This document shows, piece by piece, positions 15,937-28,115 of a stretch of 49,531 bases of DNA. The position numbers were made by a program, and so were the translations under genes. The DNA is taken from the NCBI RefSeq assembly GCF_022690765.1, contig NZ_JALCZA010000036.1, forward strand, positions 1-49,531. Reading direction: 5' to 3'. Source of the stretch: Anaeromyxobacter oryzisoli (lineage in GTDB: Bacteria; Myxococcota; Myxococcia; Myxococcales; Anaeromyxobacteraceae). Position 1 is the first letter of the stretch, and every line of letters begins with the position of its first letter. The notes under the pieces are model-generated. The model was not told where the DNA came from. It did not search any database and was given only the letters and a program-made list of their open reading frames with translations.

Positions 15937-16426
15937 CGGCCACCTCCTCCGCGCCGGCCTCCCGGAGGATCCGCCGCGCCGCCTCCCGGTCCGCGCCGGC
16001 CGCGAGGACGGCGACCCGGTCCTCCACCGCGCGCGGCCGGGAGACCGCCGCCTCGCGCCGGGCGCCGCCCAGGCTCCCCACCGCGACCGCCGCGAGGTTC
16101 ACGAGCGCGCCGACGAGCACGGTGAGCTCGAAGATCACGATCACGAACGGCGGGATCGAGACGATGGGCTTGCCGCCGGTCACGAGCGGCCAGGCGACCG
16201 AGGTGCCCACGGTGAGGGCGGTGCCCGCGACCAGGCCGGCGATCGCGCCGGGGAAGGTGACGAGGCCGAGGCGGCTCCGGGGGCGGCCGAGCGCCGCGAC
16301 CACCTCCGGGAACGGCGCGGGCATCGCCGCCTCGACGCGGAAGCCGGCCGCGCGCAGGGCCCCGATCGCCCGCGCGGCGTCGGCGGGCGCCGCGAACGTC
16401 GCGACGACGGGGCGCTCACCGGCCAC
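15929..16426 (-). CDS. actD: Alternative complex III subunit ActD
   Basis: The 165-residue protein starts at a GTG inside the actC 3' end. It begins with a cytoplasmic ferredoxin-like domain (VVATFAAPADAARAIGALRAAGF), followed by two membrane helices (GLVTFPGAIAGLVAGTALTV and PPFVIVIFELTVLVGALVN), the usual layout of ActD. The cytoplasmic tail after about residue 120 resembles the regulatory-like end of the family. The position between actC and actE confirms it. Its exact role in the complex is structural and its chemistry is unknown. Confidence 0.9.
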   Translation of the reverse strand: MAGERPVVATFAAPADAARAIGALRAAGFRVEAAMPAPFPEVVAALGRPRSRLGLVTFPGAIAGLVAGTALTVGTSVAWPLVTGGKPIVSIPPFVIVIFELTVLVGALVNLAAVAVGSLGGARREAAVSRPRAVEDRVAVLAAGADREAARRILREAGAEEVADA

Positions 16427-17758
16427 GGCTCGCCTCCTCGGCGCCGGCGTGCGCCGCGAGGTGCGCGGCCTCCTCCTTGAGCTCCGCGATCGAGACCGGG
16501 GGCAGGAGCTTGAGGCCGACCAGGAACAGGAAGAAGAACCAGCCGAACGCGCCGAAGGTGACGGCCCACTCCACCCAGGTCGGCACGTAGACGCGCCAGT
16601 CGAACGGCAGCCGATCGTGCGAGAGCGACGTCACGACGATGTTGAACCGCTCGAGCCACATCCCCACGTTGATCGCGACGCAGATGACGAGGAGCGCGGG
16701 CGTCGAGCGCCGGACGCGGCGCGAGAGGAGCAGGATCGGCCCGCCGCAGTTGCAGGCGATCATGGTCCAGAACACCGGCGCGTAGGGGCCGGTCATCCGG
16801 TAGAGGAACGTGCTGCGCTCCGGATCGCTCGCCGGCTCCTGGGCCGCGAGCAGGATCTCGGTGGCGTACGAGTAGGTGACGATGAGCCCGGTGAGGATGA
16901 CCAGCCGGGCGAGCATGTCGAGGTGGCGCGGCGTGATGAGGTCCTCGAGCCGGAAGGCGCGCCGCAGCGGGACGAGGATGGTGATCACCATCGCCACGCC
17001 GGAGAGGATCGCGCCCGCCACGAAGTAGGGCGGGAAGAGCGTCGAGTGCCAGCCGGGGAGCACCGAGACGGCGAAGTCCCAGGACACGACGCTGTGCACG
17101 GAGACGACGAGCGGCGTCGCGAACGCCGCGAAGAAGAGGTAGGCGCGCGTGTAGTGGCGCCACTGCTCGTCGGTGCCGTGCCAGCCGAACGCGAGGAAGG
17201 AGTAGAGCCGGCGGCGCCACCCGGTCGCCCGGCCGCGCAGGGCGGCCGCGTCCGGCGCGACCCCCACCAGCAGGAAGACGGTCGAGACGATGAGGTAGGT
17301 CGAGACCGCGAACACGTCCCAGATGAGCGGGGACCGGAAGTTCATCCACAGCTCGCGCTGGTTCGGGTAGGGGAAGAGCCAGTACGCGAACCACGGCCGG
17401 CCGAGGTGGAGGATGGGGTAGAGGCCCGCCGTCATCACCGCGAAGACCGTCATCATCTCCGCGACCCGGTAGACGGCGGTGCGGAAGCGCGCCCGGAACA
17501 GGTAGAGGATGGCGCTGATGAGCGTGCCGGAGTGCGCGATCCCGACCCAGAACACGAAGTCGGTGATGAGGTTCCCCCACATCCCGGGGCGCTGGAGCCC
17601 GGTCCAGTGCAGGCCGGTCCGGACGATGAGCGAGTACGCCCATCCCCCGAACGCCGCGAGCCCGCCGGCGAGGGCGAGCCCGAGCCAGTAGGCCAGGCCG
17701 GGGCGCCCGTGCGTCGCGCGCACGGTCTCCTCGATGGAGCGGAAGGAGTCGCTGGCGG

Positions 17759-17762
<4 letters not shown>
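16416..17762 (-). CDS. actC: Alternative complex III NrfD-like membrane subunit ActC
   Basis: The 448-residue integral membrane protein has about ten helices and NrfD/PsrC-like features: GMWGNLITDFVFWVGIAHSG in the second helix pair, the quinone-site-like HLGRPWFAYWLFPYPNQ, and SVHSVVSWDFAVSVLPGWHS. It is the quinol-oxidising core subunit of ACIII, contacting ActB. The ATG at 17762 overlaps the actB stop by 4 nt (ATGA) and the 3' end overlaps actD by 11 nt. Confidence 0.94.
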
Positions 17763-20653
<2,891 letters not shown>

Positions 20654-20660
20654 CCGCCCC

Positions 20661-21194
20661 TCACTTGTGGCAGGTGACGCACTCCGTGAGCTTGGCGCGG
20701 GCCTCGGGCTTCTCCCGCTGCTTGCGGTGGTGGCACGCGAGGCACCAGCCCATCGTGAGGGGCGCCACCGCCCGCACCGCGTCCACCTTCTCCACCTCGC
20801 CGTGGCACTCCTGGCACCGGACGCCCGCGAGCACGTGCCGCTCGTGCGTGAAGAAGACGTGGTCCGGCACCCGCGTCACGCGGACCCACTCGACCGGCTT
20901 CCCGTCCTCGAGGACCTTCGCGAACGCCTTGAGCTGCGCGTCGAGCTGCGGGTGCGCCGGGTCCTCCTTCACGAACTTGTGGCAGCCCTGGCAGCGCGCC
21001 ATCGAGGGCACGCCGGCGACGGGCCCACGCTCCGCGTACACGTGGCAGGAGGTGCAGCCGATCCGCGCGTCCCCGGCGTGGACGCGGTGGCTGAACGGGA
21101 CGGGCTGCGCCGGCGGCGCGGGGGTCGCCGCGCAGAGCAGCGCGACCGCGGCGCCGGAGGCGACGAGCGCGGCCATGCGTCGGGCGGCGCGCAT
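20661..21194 (-). CDS. actA: Alternative complex III pentahaem cytochrome c ActA
   Basis: The 177-residue exported multihaem cytochrome has five CxxCH sites (CTSCH, CQGCH, CQECH, CLACH, CVTCH), the number found in ActA of characterised ACIII. It also has extra histidines (FSHRVHAG, FFTHERH) suited as distal haem ligands. The N-terminal signal peptide (MAALVASGAAVALLCAAT) may end in a lipid-anchored or cleaved form. It receives electrons from the ActB clusters and hands them to ActE. It is followed by actB after 7 nt and preceded by the cupredoxin gene after 13 nt. Confidence 0.93.
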   Translation of the reverse strand: MRAARRMAALVASGAAVALLCAATPAPPAQPVPFSHRVHAGDARIGCTSCHVYAERGPVAGVPSMARCQGCHKFVKEDPAHPQLDAQLKAFAKVLEDGKPVEWVRVTRVPDHVFFTHERHVLAGVRCQECHGEVEKVDAVRAVAPLTMGWCLACHHRKQREKPEARAKLTECVTCHK

Positions 21195-21207
21195 GACCCG
21201 CCGCGCC

Positions 21208-21804
21208 TCACCGCTTGATCGCGAAGTTCGCCTCGGCCGCCTTGCCCGCCGTGACGGTGATGGGCTTCTCCGGCGCCTTCAGCTTCGGGTTCCACACCAC
21301 GAGCTGGTAGCTGCCCGGCGGGACGTTCTTGATCGTGTAGCGCCCCTTCGCGTCCACGGCGGCGGCGTACGGGTTCTGGTTCACGTAGATGTAGCCGAGC
21401 ATCTCGGGGTGGATGCTGCAGAGCTGCGAGTACGCGCCCTCCTTCTCGAACTTGTGCGTCCGCTCCTCGTTCGGCTTGAAGGTGCCGAGGTTGTACGCCT
21501 CGCCGTCCGGCGAGTAGACGTTGTGCGCCACGGTGTCGTGGTTCAGGAACCTCACCGTGTCCCCCTTCGTGATCACGAGGACGTGCGGGATGAAGGTGAG
21601 GGCTCGCTGATCCATCGACTCCGTCTTCGGCGGGAACGTCCCCGGGGCGTGCTTCACGTACACCACGGTCTCGGCCAGGTACTTCGCGGGCGTGGCCTCC
21701 ACCTTGCCGGTGATGCTCCCGGTCTGGGCGAGGGCGGGGAGGGCGCCCAGCGCGGGCGCGAGGAGGGCGACGAGACGGCCGACGACATGGGCGCGAGGGG
21801 TCAT
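21208..21804 (-). CDS. Blue-copper (cupredoxin-like) exported protein with C-terminal beta domain
   Basis: The protein has 198 residues from the ATG at 21804, which has AGGAG six bases upstream. An upstream in-frame ATG at 21831 lacks a ribosome site. The signal peptide ends near ALPALAQ. The cupredoxin part carries likely copper ligands H94 (VAHNVYSP), C129, H132 and M135 (CSIHPEM), with VITKGDTVRFLNHD as the usual first strand. The end (GRYTIKNVPPGSYQLVVW) resembles a carboxypeptidase-regulatory-like beta domain. It could shuttle electrons from ACIII to an oxidase. It lies between the outer-membrane cytochrome and actA in one transcription unit. Confidence 0.85.
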   Translation of the reverse strand: MTPRAHVVGRLVALLAPALGALPALAQTGSITGKVEATPAKYLAETVVYVKHAPGTFPPKTESMDQRALTFIPHVLVITKGDTVRFLNHDTVAHNVYSPDGEAYNLGTFKPNEERTHKFEKEGAYSQLCSIHPEMLGYIYVNQNPYAAAVDAKGRYTIKNVPPGSYQLVVWNPKLKAPEKPITVTAGKAAEANFAIKR

Positions 21805-21850
21805 GGCGTGCTCCTGCATGAAGGTGCTCACGATCGCGATGGCGTCATCG

Positions 21851-23299
21851 TCAGATGGCCCAGGCGAGGAACAGGGCCAGCGACTGGATCTCGGTCCGGG
21901 GGCTCGTGGTCGTGCTGGTGTCCCTCGGCGCGATGGCGAACCCGCCCCAGTCGGCGTTCCCGCCCATCCACCCGAGGGGGGCGCCGGTGGAGTCGCCGGG
22001 GAACCCGTTCGTCGTCTCGATGTTGGCGACCAGCACCGCCTTCACGTTGGCGCGCAGCAGGAACGCGATCCCGGGCATCACGTGGAGGGCGTCCACGTGG
22101 GGACCGTCGGACGGGCGCAGCCCGATCCGCTCGACCCGGACCGCCGGCACGAGCCACGGGAACACGACGTAGGACAGCTCCGCCCACTCGACGTCCGCGG
22201 AGACCGACGCCAGGCCGGCGGTGCCGCGGTCGTGCTTCTGGTTGTAGCCGCCGACGTCGAGCTCGAGCGAGCCGAGCTGGCCCCGGATCGCGCCGCCGAT
22301 GGCGAGGGAGGTGTCGCCCAGCGGCGGCGGGGCCGTGGCGACGCCCGGCGTCGGGAAGGCCTCGCGCGAGTGGAGCACGAACGCGTCGAACGTCACCGCG
22401 TCCTCCGCCCACGGGCGCAGCGCGTCCTTCGGCCCCTGCGAGCCCTCGCCGTCGAGGCTCATCCCGCCGAGCTTGGCGCCGACGTGCGCGTACCAGTTCT
22501 CGCTGTTGAACTTGATCGAGGAGACGTTCTTCCCGGCGGTGACGCCCGCCGACCAGTCCAGGCGCCCCAGCAGCACGCCCGTCGCCTCGACGCCGTTGAA
22601 GCTGTCCACGAGCGTGAACGGGTCGGTGGACAGGCCGTAGATCCCGGTGAGGGGGACGGTCGTCATCCGGAGGTCGCCGAGGTACGACGAGTGCGGGCCG
22701 AAGCTGCCGAGGGTCGGGAACCCGCGGCCGACGTACACGTTGAGCAGGTGCTTCGGGCCCGCGAGGTCGTTCACCAGGACCTGCGCGTGCTCCACGTCGG
22801 CCTCGCCGCCGCCGAACGTCAGCTCTCCCCAGAGCGTGACCGAGTCGTCGAGCGCCGCGCCGGCCCAGATGTGCCCCTCCTTCACCAGGTCGTCGAGGAC
22901 GTACTGGGTGCCGTTGTTGGCGCGCGACACGCTCGCGCTCTGGTCGGGGTAGATGAAGGCCTGGCCGTTCGCGCCGAACGCGAGCGGGATCGAGATGGGG
23001 ATCGTGGCGGGCCAGACGGAGTTCGGGAACGTCTTCTTGTTCGCCTCCTGGCCGAGCGCGACGGTCTCCTGCTTCACGTAGTCGGAGTCCACGCCCGGGA
23101 ACCGGTAGCCGTTCCGGCGGAACGCCTCGCCGAACGGGACGAGGCGCGGATACACGCTGTGGCACGTGAGGCAGCTCGTGCCGTACTTGCGCGCGAACGC
23201 GGGGATGGCAGACGCCGGCGCGGGCGCGGCGAGCGCCGCGAGCGTGGAGGCGACGAGCGCGAGGTGGAGCGAGAGGGCTGCCCTGGGCCTCATGTCCAT
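21851..23299 (-). CDS. Exported monohaem cytochrome c with predicted outer-membrane beta-strand domain
   Basis: The protein has 482 residues from the ATG at 23299 (GGAAAGG just upstream). It has a signal peptide (SLHLALVASTLAALAAPAPASA), then one haem site CLTCH (43-47) close to the mature N-terminus, followed by FGEAFRRNGYRFPG. The remaining 420 residues are Gly/aromatic-rich with alternating polar and apolar residues, and end in LALFLAWAI, with an aromatic near the terminus as in outer-membrane barrels. I infer a barrel or porin-like cytochrome that may move electrons across or at the outer membrane. It is the first gene of the ACIII transcription unit. I do not recognise a named family. 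Confidence 0.78.
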   Translation of the reverse strand: MDMRPRAALSLHLALVASTLAALAAPAPASAIPAFARKYGTSCLTCHSVYPRLVPFGEAFRRNGYRFPGVDSDYVKQETVALGQEANKKTFPNSVWPATIPISIPLAFGANGQAFIYPDQSASVSRANNGTQYVLDDLVKEGHIWAGAALDDSVTLWGELTFGGGEADVEHAQVLVNDLAGPKHLLNVYVGRGFPTLGSFGPHSSYLGDLRMTTVPLTGIYGLSTDPFTLVDSFNGVEATGVLLGRLDWSAGVTAGKNVSSIKFNSENWYAHVGAKLGGMSLDGEGSQGPKDALRPWAEDAVTFDAFVLHSREAFPTPGVATAPPPLGDTSLAIGGAIRGQLGSLELDVGGYNQKHDRGTAGLASVSADVEWAELSYVVFPWLVPAVRVERIGLRPSDGPHVDALHVMPGIAFLLRANVKAVLVANIETTNGFPGDSTGAPLGWMGGNADWGGFAIAPRDTSTTTSPRTEIQSLALFLAWAI

Positions 23300-23603
23300 C
23301 CCTTTCCGGCGGGGGGCGGCGTCGGGCGAGCTGGAGGCCTCGCCTTCGACGCGCCGTGGCCGCCTTGCAGCAGGAGAACGCGGACAGCACCGTCCTCGCG
23401 CGCGCACTGTCAGGCAACCGGTTCGTGGGGGACACCCGTCGGTCGGGGCCCCCGCGGAGCTGCGTCACGATGCCCGGTTGGGCGCGAAAGGGGCGAGTGG
23501 CGGAGCCCGCCGGACGCGCGAGGCACCCGCGCGCGAGAGCGGCTACCGGTCATCGAGGTTCGCCTCGACTCCGGCGGCGGACGTCGCCCGCGCGCGGGGG
23601 CGG
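23300..23603. other. 304-bp region between the TPR gene and the ACIII operon
   Basis: No gene was found. This must hold the ACIII operon promoter (minus strand). Notable short structures are the perfect palindrome AACCGGTT near 23417 and GGAC-N6-GTCC near 23375-23388. No confident -35/-10 pair was identified. Confidence 0.5.
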
Positions 23604-26576
23604 CTATCCCTTCCGCTGGTTCGCCTCGGCGGCGATCTTGCGGGCCTCGGCCGCGTCGGCGGCCTGGGCGCCGGCCTTCACCGCGCGCTCCGCGAGCGAC
23701 CTCGCCTGGGGGCGGTCCCCGGCGGCGAGGGCCGCGCGGGCGCCGGCGAGGAGGAGCCGCGGATCGCGCGAGGCGGCGGCGATCCCCCTGTTCGCGGCGC
23801 GGAGCGCCTCGGCGGGCTGGCCCTCCGCGAGCCAGGCCGCGGAGAGGAGCCGCAGCGCCTCGGAGTCGGCGGGGCGCGCGAGCAGCACCACGTCGAGGTC
23901 GGCGCGGGCGGCGGCCGGGGCCTTGGCGGCGAGCCGTGCCGCCCCGAGCGCGCGCCGGGCGTCCAGGTCGGACGGGTCCGCGGCCGCGGCCCCCTCGAGC
24001 AGCGGCAGCGCGCCCGCCGCGTCGCCGCGGGCGAGGAGGAGCGCGCCGAGCGCGGCGTTCGCGTCCGGCGCGGTGGGATCGCGCTCGAGCGCGGCGCGGT
24101 AGGCCTTCTCCGCGTCGGCGGGGCGGCCCTGCGCCTCGAGCGCCCGGCCGAGGGCGACGTGCGCGCCGGGGGGCGGCGTCTTCCCGGAGGTGAGCTTCTC
24201 GAGGAGCGCGAGGGCGCGGTCCGCGCGCCCCTGGGCGAGGTCCACGATCGCGTACCAGACCGCCGCCTCGGCCGGCATCCGACCGTCACGCGTGGTGCGC
24301 TCGAGCTCGGCCCGGGCCTGCGCGAGCTGGCCGAGCCGGTACCGGGCGATGGCGCGCTGGAGCCGGACCGCGCGGCCGTCGAGCCCGTCGGTGGCCGCGA
24401 GCGCCTCGGCGAAGCGGCCGCGGCCGATGCGCGCGCGGGCGAGGAGCACGTGGGCGCCGGCGTCCTTCGGCGCGAGCGTGACGGCCCGGGCCGCCGCGTC
24501 CTCCGCGCGCTCCCACGCGCGCGCGGCGAGGTGGACCTCGGCGAGCGCCTCGGCCAGCGGCGCGGTCTCGCCGCGCTCCCGGGCCACGCGGGCGAGCCGC
24601 TCGGCCGCCTTCCCGGGGTCGCCGCTCGCGGCGAGCACGCGGGCGGTGACGAGCTCGTACCGGAGCCGCAGGTCGGCGGGCGGCGCGCTCGCCGGGTCGG
24701 CGTCCACCGCGGCCAGCTCCTTGCGCGAGACGTCGAGCTCCCGGCCGAGGGCGAGCCGGGCCTCCGCGGCGCCGACCACGGCGCCGGGGTGGGTCGGCTG
24801 CGCGGCGAGCGCGGCGCGCTGGAGCGCCAGCGCCTGCTCGGCGTCGCCGCCGGCGAGGGCGAGGTCGCCGAGCGCGGCGACGGCGCGGAGCAGCGGGGGC
24901 CACCCGTCCTCGTCGCGGGCGCCGGCCTCGTTCACCCGCGCGGCGATCGCGAGCCGGCCCCGGCCCGCCTCGACCTCGCCGCGCTCGAGCAGGATCCGTC
25001 CGGCGAGGGCCTCGACGAGGGGCTCGGAGGAGGGCGGCGCCGCCAGGATCGCGTCGGCGGCCTCGCGGCGCGCCTCGGGCGTCTCGGCGAGCAGCCAGCG
25101 CGCGGCGAGGGCCCCGTCGCCGGCGTCGTCGCGCCCGGCCAGCTCGGCGGCGGCGCGCGCCGACGCGACGCCGTGATCGACGGCGAGGAGGGCGTTCGCC
25201 TGCGCGGCGAGGGAGAGCAGCTCGGGCGAGCGCGGCGCGCGGCGGCGCGCCTCGGCGAGCAGGGCCGCGGCGTCGGTGAGCGAGCCGCGGGTGTCGCGGG
25301 CGATGCCGGCGCGCGCCTTCGACGCCGCGTTCGTCGCGAGGTCCGAGGCGCGCCGCCCGTCCACCAGGAGGTAGACGGCGACCGCCCCGCCGATCGCGAG
25401 GAGGGCGGCCGCGGCGAGGACGAGCTTCCGGTGGCGCCGGAGCGAAGGGACCGGCGGCTCGGGAGCGTCGGCCAGCCGGGCCCGGATCTCCTGCTCGTAC
25501 TGGGCGGCGATCCGGTCGGCCTCCGCCGCGGCGTCGGCGTCGGCGGCGGTCGCCACCGCGAGCGCCGCCCCGGACCTGGGTCGCGGGCCGGGAGCGCCGC
25601 TCGAGCCCGGGATCATCGCCAGCAGCGACCCGTCCGGCAGCGGCGGCGCGGCGGCGCCGCGGAGCGGAGGCGGGCGGATCGGAATGGCCGGCGGACCTGC
25701 GCTGGCGTCCGCGGCCCCGCTCGTCTCGTCCTCGCCCGGCTGGGCGTCCCCGCTCGTGCTCGCGACCTCGGTCGTGTTCGCGCTATCGGCCGCGCTCGCG
25801 TCCCCGTTCGCGGTGGCGCCGGGGAGCGCGAACGTCGCGGTGTGCTCCGCAGGATCCTCTGCGGCCTCGCCGTTCGCCGCGATCATCCGCTCCGGGGCGG
25901 GTCGCTCCGACGCGCCGGCGTCACCGGAAGGCTCGCCGTTGCCGCCGGTCTCCCCGGCTGGACCGGCTGCACCGGCGGTCGCGTCGGCATCGCCCGCGGC
26001 GGTCTCGCCCGCGACGGTGCTGCTCCCCGCGGTCGCGTCCGCCTCGGCCGCGCCTGCGGCAGCCTCGGCGTCGCCGTTCGCAGCCGCATTCGCAGGAGCA
26101 TCGTCGCCCGCGGCGGTCGGCTCTCCACCACCATCCGCGGTGGCCGCCGGGCCGCCCGCGGCCCCGTCCTCCTCCTGGACCTTGCTCCGGGCGTCCTCGA
26201 GCCAGCGCTTCGCCCGGGGGTCGGCGGGCTGGAGCTCGACGGCGCGGGTGGCGACCGGGAGCGCCTCGCGGTAGAGCCCCTTCCCGAGGAGCGCCTCGGC
26301 GATGAGGTTGTAGGGGTAGGGGCTCGCCGGATCGAGGGCGATAGCGATCTCGAACTGATCCATCGCCCCCTTCGTGTCCGCGGACTCGAGGAGCGCGCGC
26401 CCCCAGACCACCCGGCCCAGGATCGAGGTCGGGTGGTGCTCGAGCCCCTGGCGGCACACCTCGATGGCACGCGCCGCCTCGCCGCGCTCGACGAGCGCCT
26501 TCGCGAGCTCCACGAAGATGCGGGACCTGGGGTCTGCTGCGAGGATCTGCTCGTACTTCTCGAGGATGGAGGACAT
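23604..26576 (-). CDS. Large membrane-anchored tetratricopeptide-repeat protein
   Basis: The protein has 990 residues. The start MSSILEKYEQ was chosen because the TPR pattern begins there, while the frame upstream is unlike protein. It has three parts: N-terminal TPRs (about 1-145, e.g. ILGRVVWGRALLESADTKGA), a long Ala/Gly/Asp/Pro-rich disordered region (about 150-375), and one membrane helix at about 382-405 (LVLAAAALLAIGGAVAVYLL). The C-terminal half is a long array of TPRs (LGRALEAQGRPADAEKAYRAALERDP and similar). With this topology one TPR block lies in the cytoplasm and the other in the periplasm. The function is unknown. The linker shows the same low-complexity DNA expansions as pomX and the TPR gene at 46213. 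Confidence 0.85.
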   Translation of the reverse strand: MSSILEKYEQILAADPRSRIFVELAKALVERGEAARAIEVCRQGLEHHPTSILGRVVWGRALLESADTKGAMDQFEIAIALDPASPYPYNLIAEALLGKGLYREALPVATRAVELQPADPRAKRWLEDARSKVQEEDGAAGGPAATADGGGEPTAAGDDAPANAAANGDAEAAAGAAEADATAGSSTVAGETAAGDADATAGAAGPAGETGGNGEPSGDAGASERPAPERMIAANGEAAEDPAEHTATFALPGATANGDASAADSANTTEVASTSGDAQPGEDETSGAADASAGPPAIPIRPPPLRGAAAPPLPDGSLLAMIPGSSGAPGPRPRSGAALAVATAADADAAAEADRIAAQYEQEIRARLADAPEPPVPSLRRHRKLVLAAAALLAIGGAVAVYLLVDGRRASDLATNAASKARAGIARDTRGSLTDAAALLAEARRRAPRSPELLSLAAQANALLAVDHGVASARAAAELAGRDDAGDGALAARWLLAETPEARREAADAILAAPPSSEPLVEALAGRILLERGEVEAGRGRLAIAARVNEAGARDEDGWPPLLRAVAALGDLALAGGDAEQALALQRAALAAQPTHPGAVVGAAEARLALGRELDVSRKELAAVDADPASAPPADLRLRYELVTARVLAASGDPGKAAERLARVARERGETAPLAEALAEVHLAARAWERAEDAAARAVTLAPKDAGAHVLLARARIGRGRFAEALAATDGLDGRAVRLQRAIARYRLGQLAQARAELERTTRDGRMPAEAAVWYAIVDLAQGRADRALALLEKLTSGKTPPPGAHVALGRALEAQGRPADAEKAYRAALERDPTAPDANAALGALLLARGDAAGALPLLEGAAAADPSDLDARRALGAARLAAKAPAAARADLDVVLLARPADSEALRLLSAAWLAEGQPAEALRAANRGIAAASRDPRLLLAGARAALAAGDRPQARSLAERAVKAGAQAADAAEARKIAAEANQRKG

Positions 26577-26793
26577 TCGCGCGGATCGACCGACGGTGAG
26601 GAGACGAAGCGTATCACGCGAGGCCCATCCGCGACCGGAGGGGCGACGAATGCGCGAGGCGCGGATGTCGGTGCGTGTGGCTGCGCCGCTCCGCATACAC
26701 GATGCGACGCGGACGGTCGCGTTGCCCGCCTGTTTCACTTGATGTCATCATCGGCTCGCGCCCGACCGCGCCGACGCGCCGGAGAGACTTTCG

Positions 26794-27201
26794 ATGACAT
26801 GGCCGGCGGGCTCTCCGCTGAAGTCGCTCGCCGACGCGCAGATCGTGGCGATCCTCGGGATCGCGATCGGGGTGCCGCTCCTCCTCGTGCTGCATCTCCT
26901 GCTCGAGGAGGGCGGGAACGCCGACGGGTTCCGGCTCGTGGCGGTGGCCGCCGTCGTGGTTCAGGTCGCGATCGCCGCCGCGCTGTACTGGCTCGCACGG
27001 GCGCTGCGAGAGCCCGCGCCGGTCCTGTGGGCGGTCATCGCCCTGATCCAGTTTCCGCTGCCGCTGATCGTCTTCGCAATCCTGAGCCCCCGCGCGACGC
27101 AGCGACTCCGCGCCGCCGGGATCGATGTCGGCGTGCTCGGCGCGCGGCTTCGCGATGCGCGGCCGCGCTCCCTGGAGCAGGGGGATGCCAGCGAGCGCTG
27201 A
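26794..27201 (+). CDS. Small integral membrane protein of unknown function
   Basis: The 135-residue protein has three predicted membrane helices (IVAILGIAIGVPLLLVLHLLL, LVAVAAVVVQVAIAAALYWLA, LWAVIALIQFPLPLIVFAIL) and a basic C-terminal tail. The ATG at 26794 follows GGAGAG at a suitable distance. No family was recognised. It diverges from the TPR gene and converges on ssb. Confidence 0.65.
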   Translation: MTWPAGSPLKSLADAQIVAILGIAIGVPLLLVLHLLLEEGGNADGFRLVAVAAVVVQVAIAAALYWLARALREPAPVLWAVIALIQFPLPLIVFAILSPRATQRLRAAGIDVGVLGARLRDARPRSLEQGDASER

Positions 27202-27251
27202 CCCGCGCCATGGGCCTGGTCACCAGCGCAACCGCGCCCGCTTCAGGCGCA

Positions 27252-27283
27252 TTAAAAAGGCGCGGACCTCTCGGTCCGCGCCT
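27252..27283 (-). terminator. Rho-independent terminator of ssb
   Basis: On the minus strand an 11-bp perfect stem (AGGCGCGGACC / GGTCCGCGCCT, 4-nt loop GAGA) is followed by TTTTTAAT. It lies 61 bp beyond the ssb stop. The T-run exists only in that direction. Confidence 0.88.
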
Positions 27284-27343
27284 CGAAACGGCGTGCGAGC
27301 GGCGCAGTCGCGGCGCCCGCCCACCTGAAGCTGATCCTGAAGC

Positions 27344-27832
27344 CTAGAACGGGATGTCGTCCGGCCCGCCGCTGGAGCTGCCGCCGCTGGAGCCGCCGGG
27401 GCCGGGGCCGCCGGGGCCGGGCCCCATGTCCGGCTCCTCGAAGCCGCCGGGAGGACCCTCCTCCGGACCACGCGAGCGGGCCGGGCCCGCGCCGCGCCCG
27501 GCGCCGCCGCCGAGGAACCGCACCGCCTCGGCGACGATCTTCACCTTCGAGCGCTCCTGGCCGGACTGCTTGTCCTGCCACTTGTCGGTCTTGAGGCGCC
27601 CCTCGACGTAGACCTGGCGGCCCTTGGCGAGGTACTCGCCGCACTGCTCGGCCTGCTTCCCCCAGACCTCGACGTCATGCCACTCCGTCTCCTCCTTGCG
27701 CTGGCCGGACTGCTTGTCGGTCCAGGAGCGGGAGGTGGCGATGCGGAGGTTCGCGACCGCCTGCCCGCCGGAGGTGTACCGGACCTCGGGATCCTTCCCG
27801 AGATTGCCGACGAGGATGACCTTGTTCACCAT
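27344..27832 (-). CDS. ssb: Single-stranded DNA-binding protein
   Basis: The 162-residue SSB has an N-terminal OB fold ([20 protein letters not shown], then [20 protein letters not shown] and [15 protein letters not shown]), a Gly/Pro-rich disordered linker, and the acidic partner-binding tip DDIPF at the extreme C-terminus. The AAGGAG upstream supports the ATG at 27832. It coats ssDNA in replication and repair and recruits partners through the tip. It is monocistronic, with its own terminator. Confidence 0.97.
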   Translation of the reverse strand: MVNKVILVGNLGKDPEVRYTSGGQAVANLRIATSRSWTDKQSGQRKEETEWHDVEVWGKQAEQCGEYLAKGRQVYVEGRLKTDKWQDKQSGQERSKVKIVAEAVRFLGGGAGRGAGPARSRGPEEGPPGGFEEPDMGPGPGGPGPGGSSGGSSSGGPDDIPF

Positions 27833-28030
27833 GGCGATCGTCTCCTTGCGCCTGCTTGGCGTGGCCTGCGTGCTCGCAGGCTTCGTTGTGATGCGGGACC
27901 GTAGCAGCGGGGTCTGACATCGACAACGGCGCAAGGGCGGTCTCGATGGCGGTCCGGAAGCCGGCGAGCGAGCGCCAGGTCGGCGCCGCGGTGGTCGCTC
28001 GCCGCGGCCCGGCATACGACTTGCGCCATC

Positions 28031-28088
28031 GTGCTACGGCACGCTAGGCTGCGCCCGCCCGTCTTACGATTTCCCATCTGCGTGCTAC
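28031..28088 (+). promoter_or_regulatory. Candidate NikR operator region upstream of the nickel operon
   Basis: GTGCTAC occurs at 28031-28037 and 28082-28088, and GTCTTAC at 28061-28067. The last two are exactly 14 bp apart, the spacing known for delta-proteobacterial NikR half-sites (GTGTTAC-N14-GTAACAC). The halves here are arranged more like direct repeats, so this is tentative. Confidence 0.35.
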
Positions 28089-28115
28089 GGGCGGCGTAAC
28101 CTCCTGAGGAAAGAG

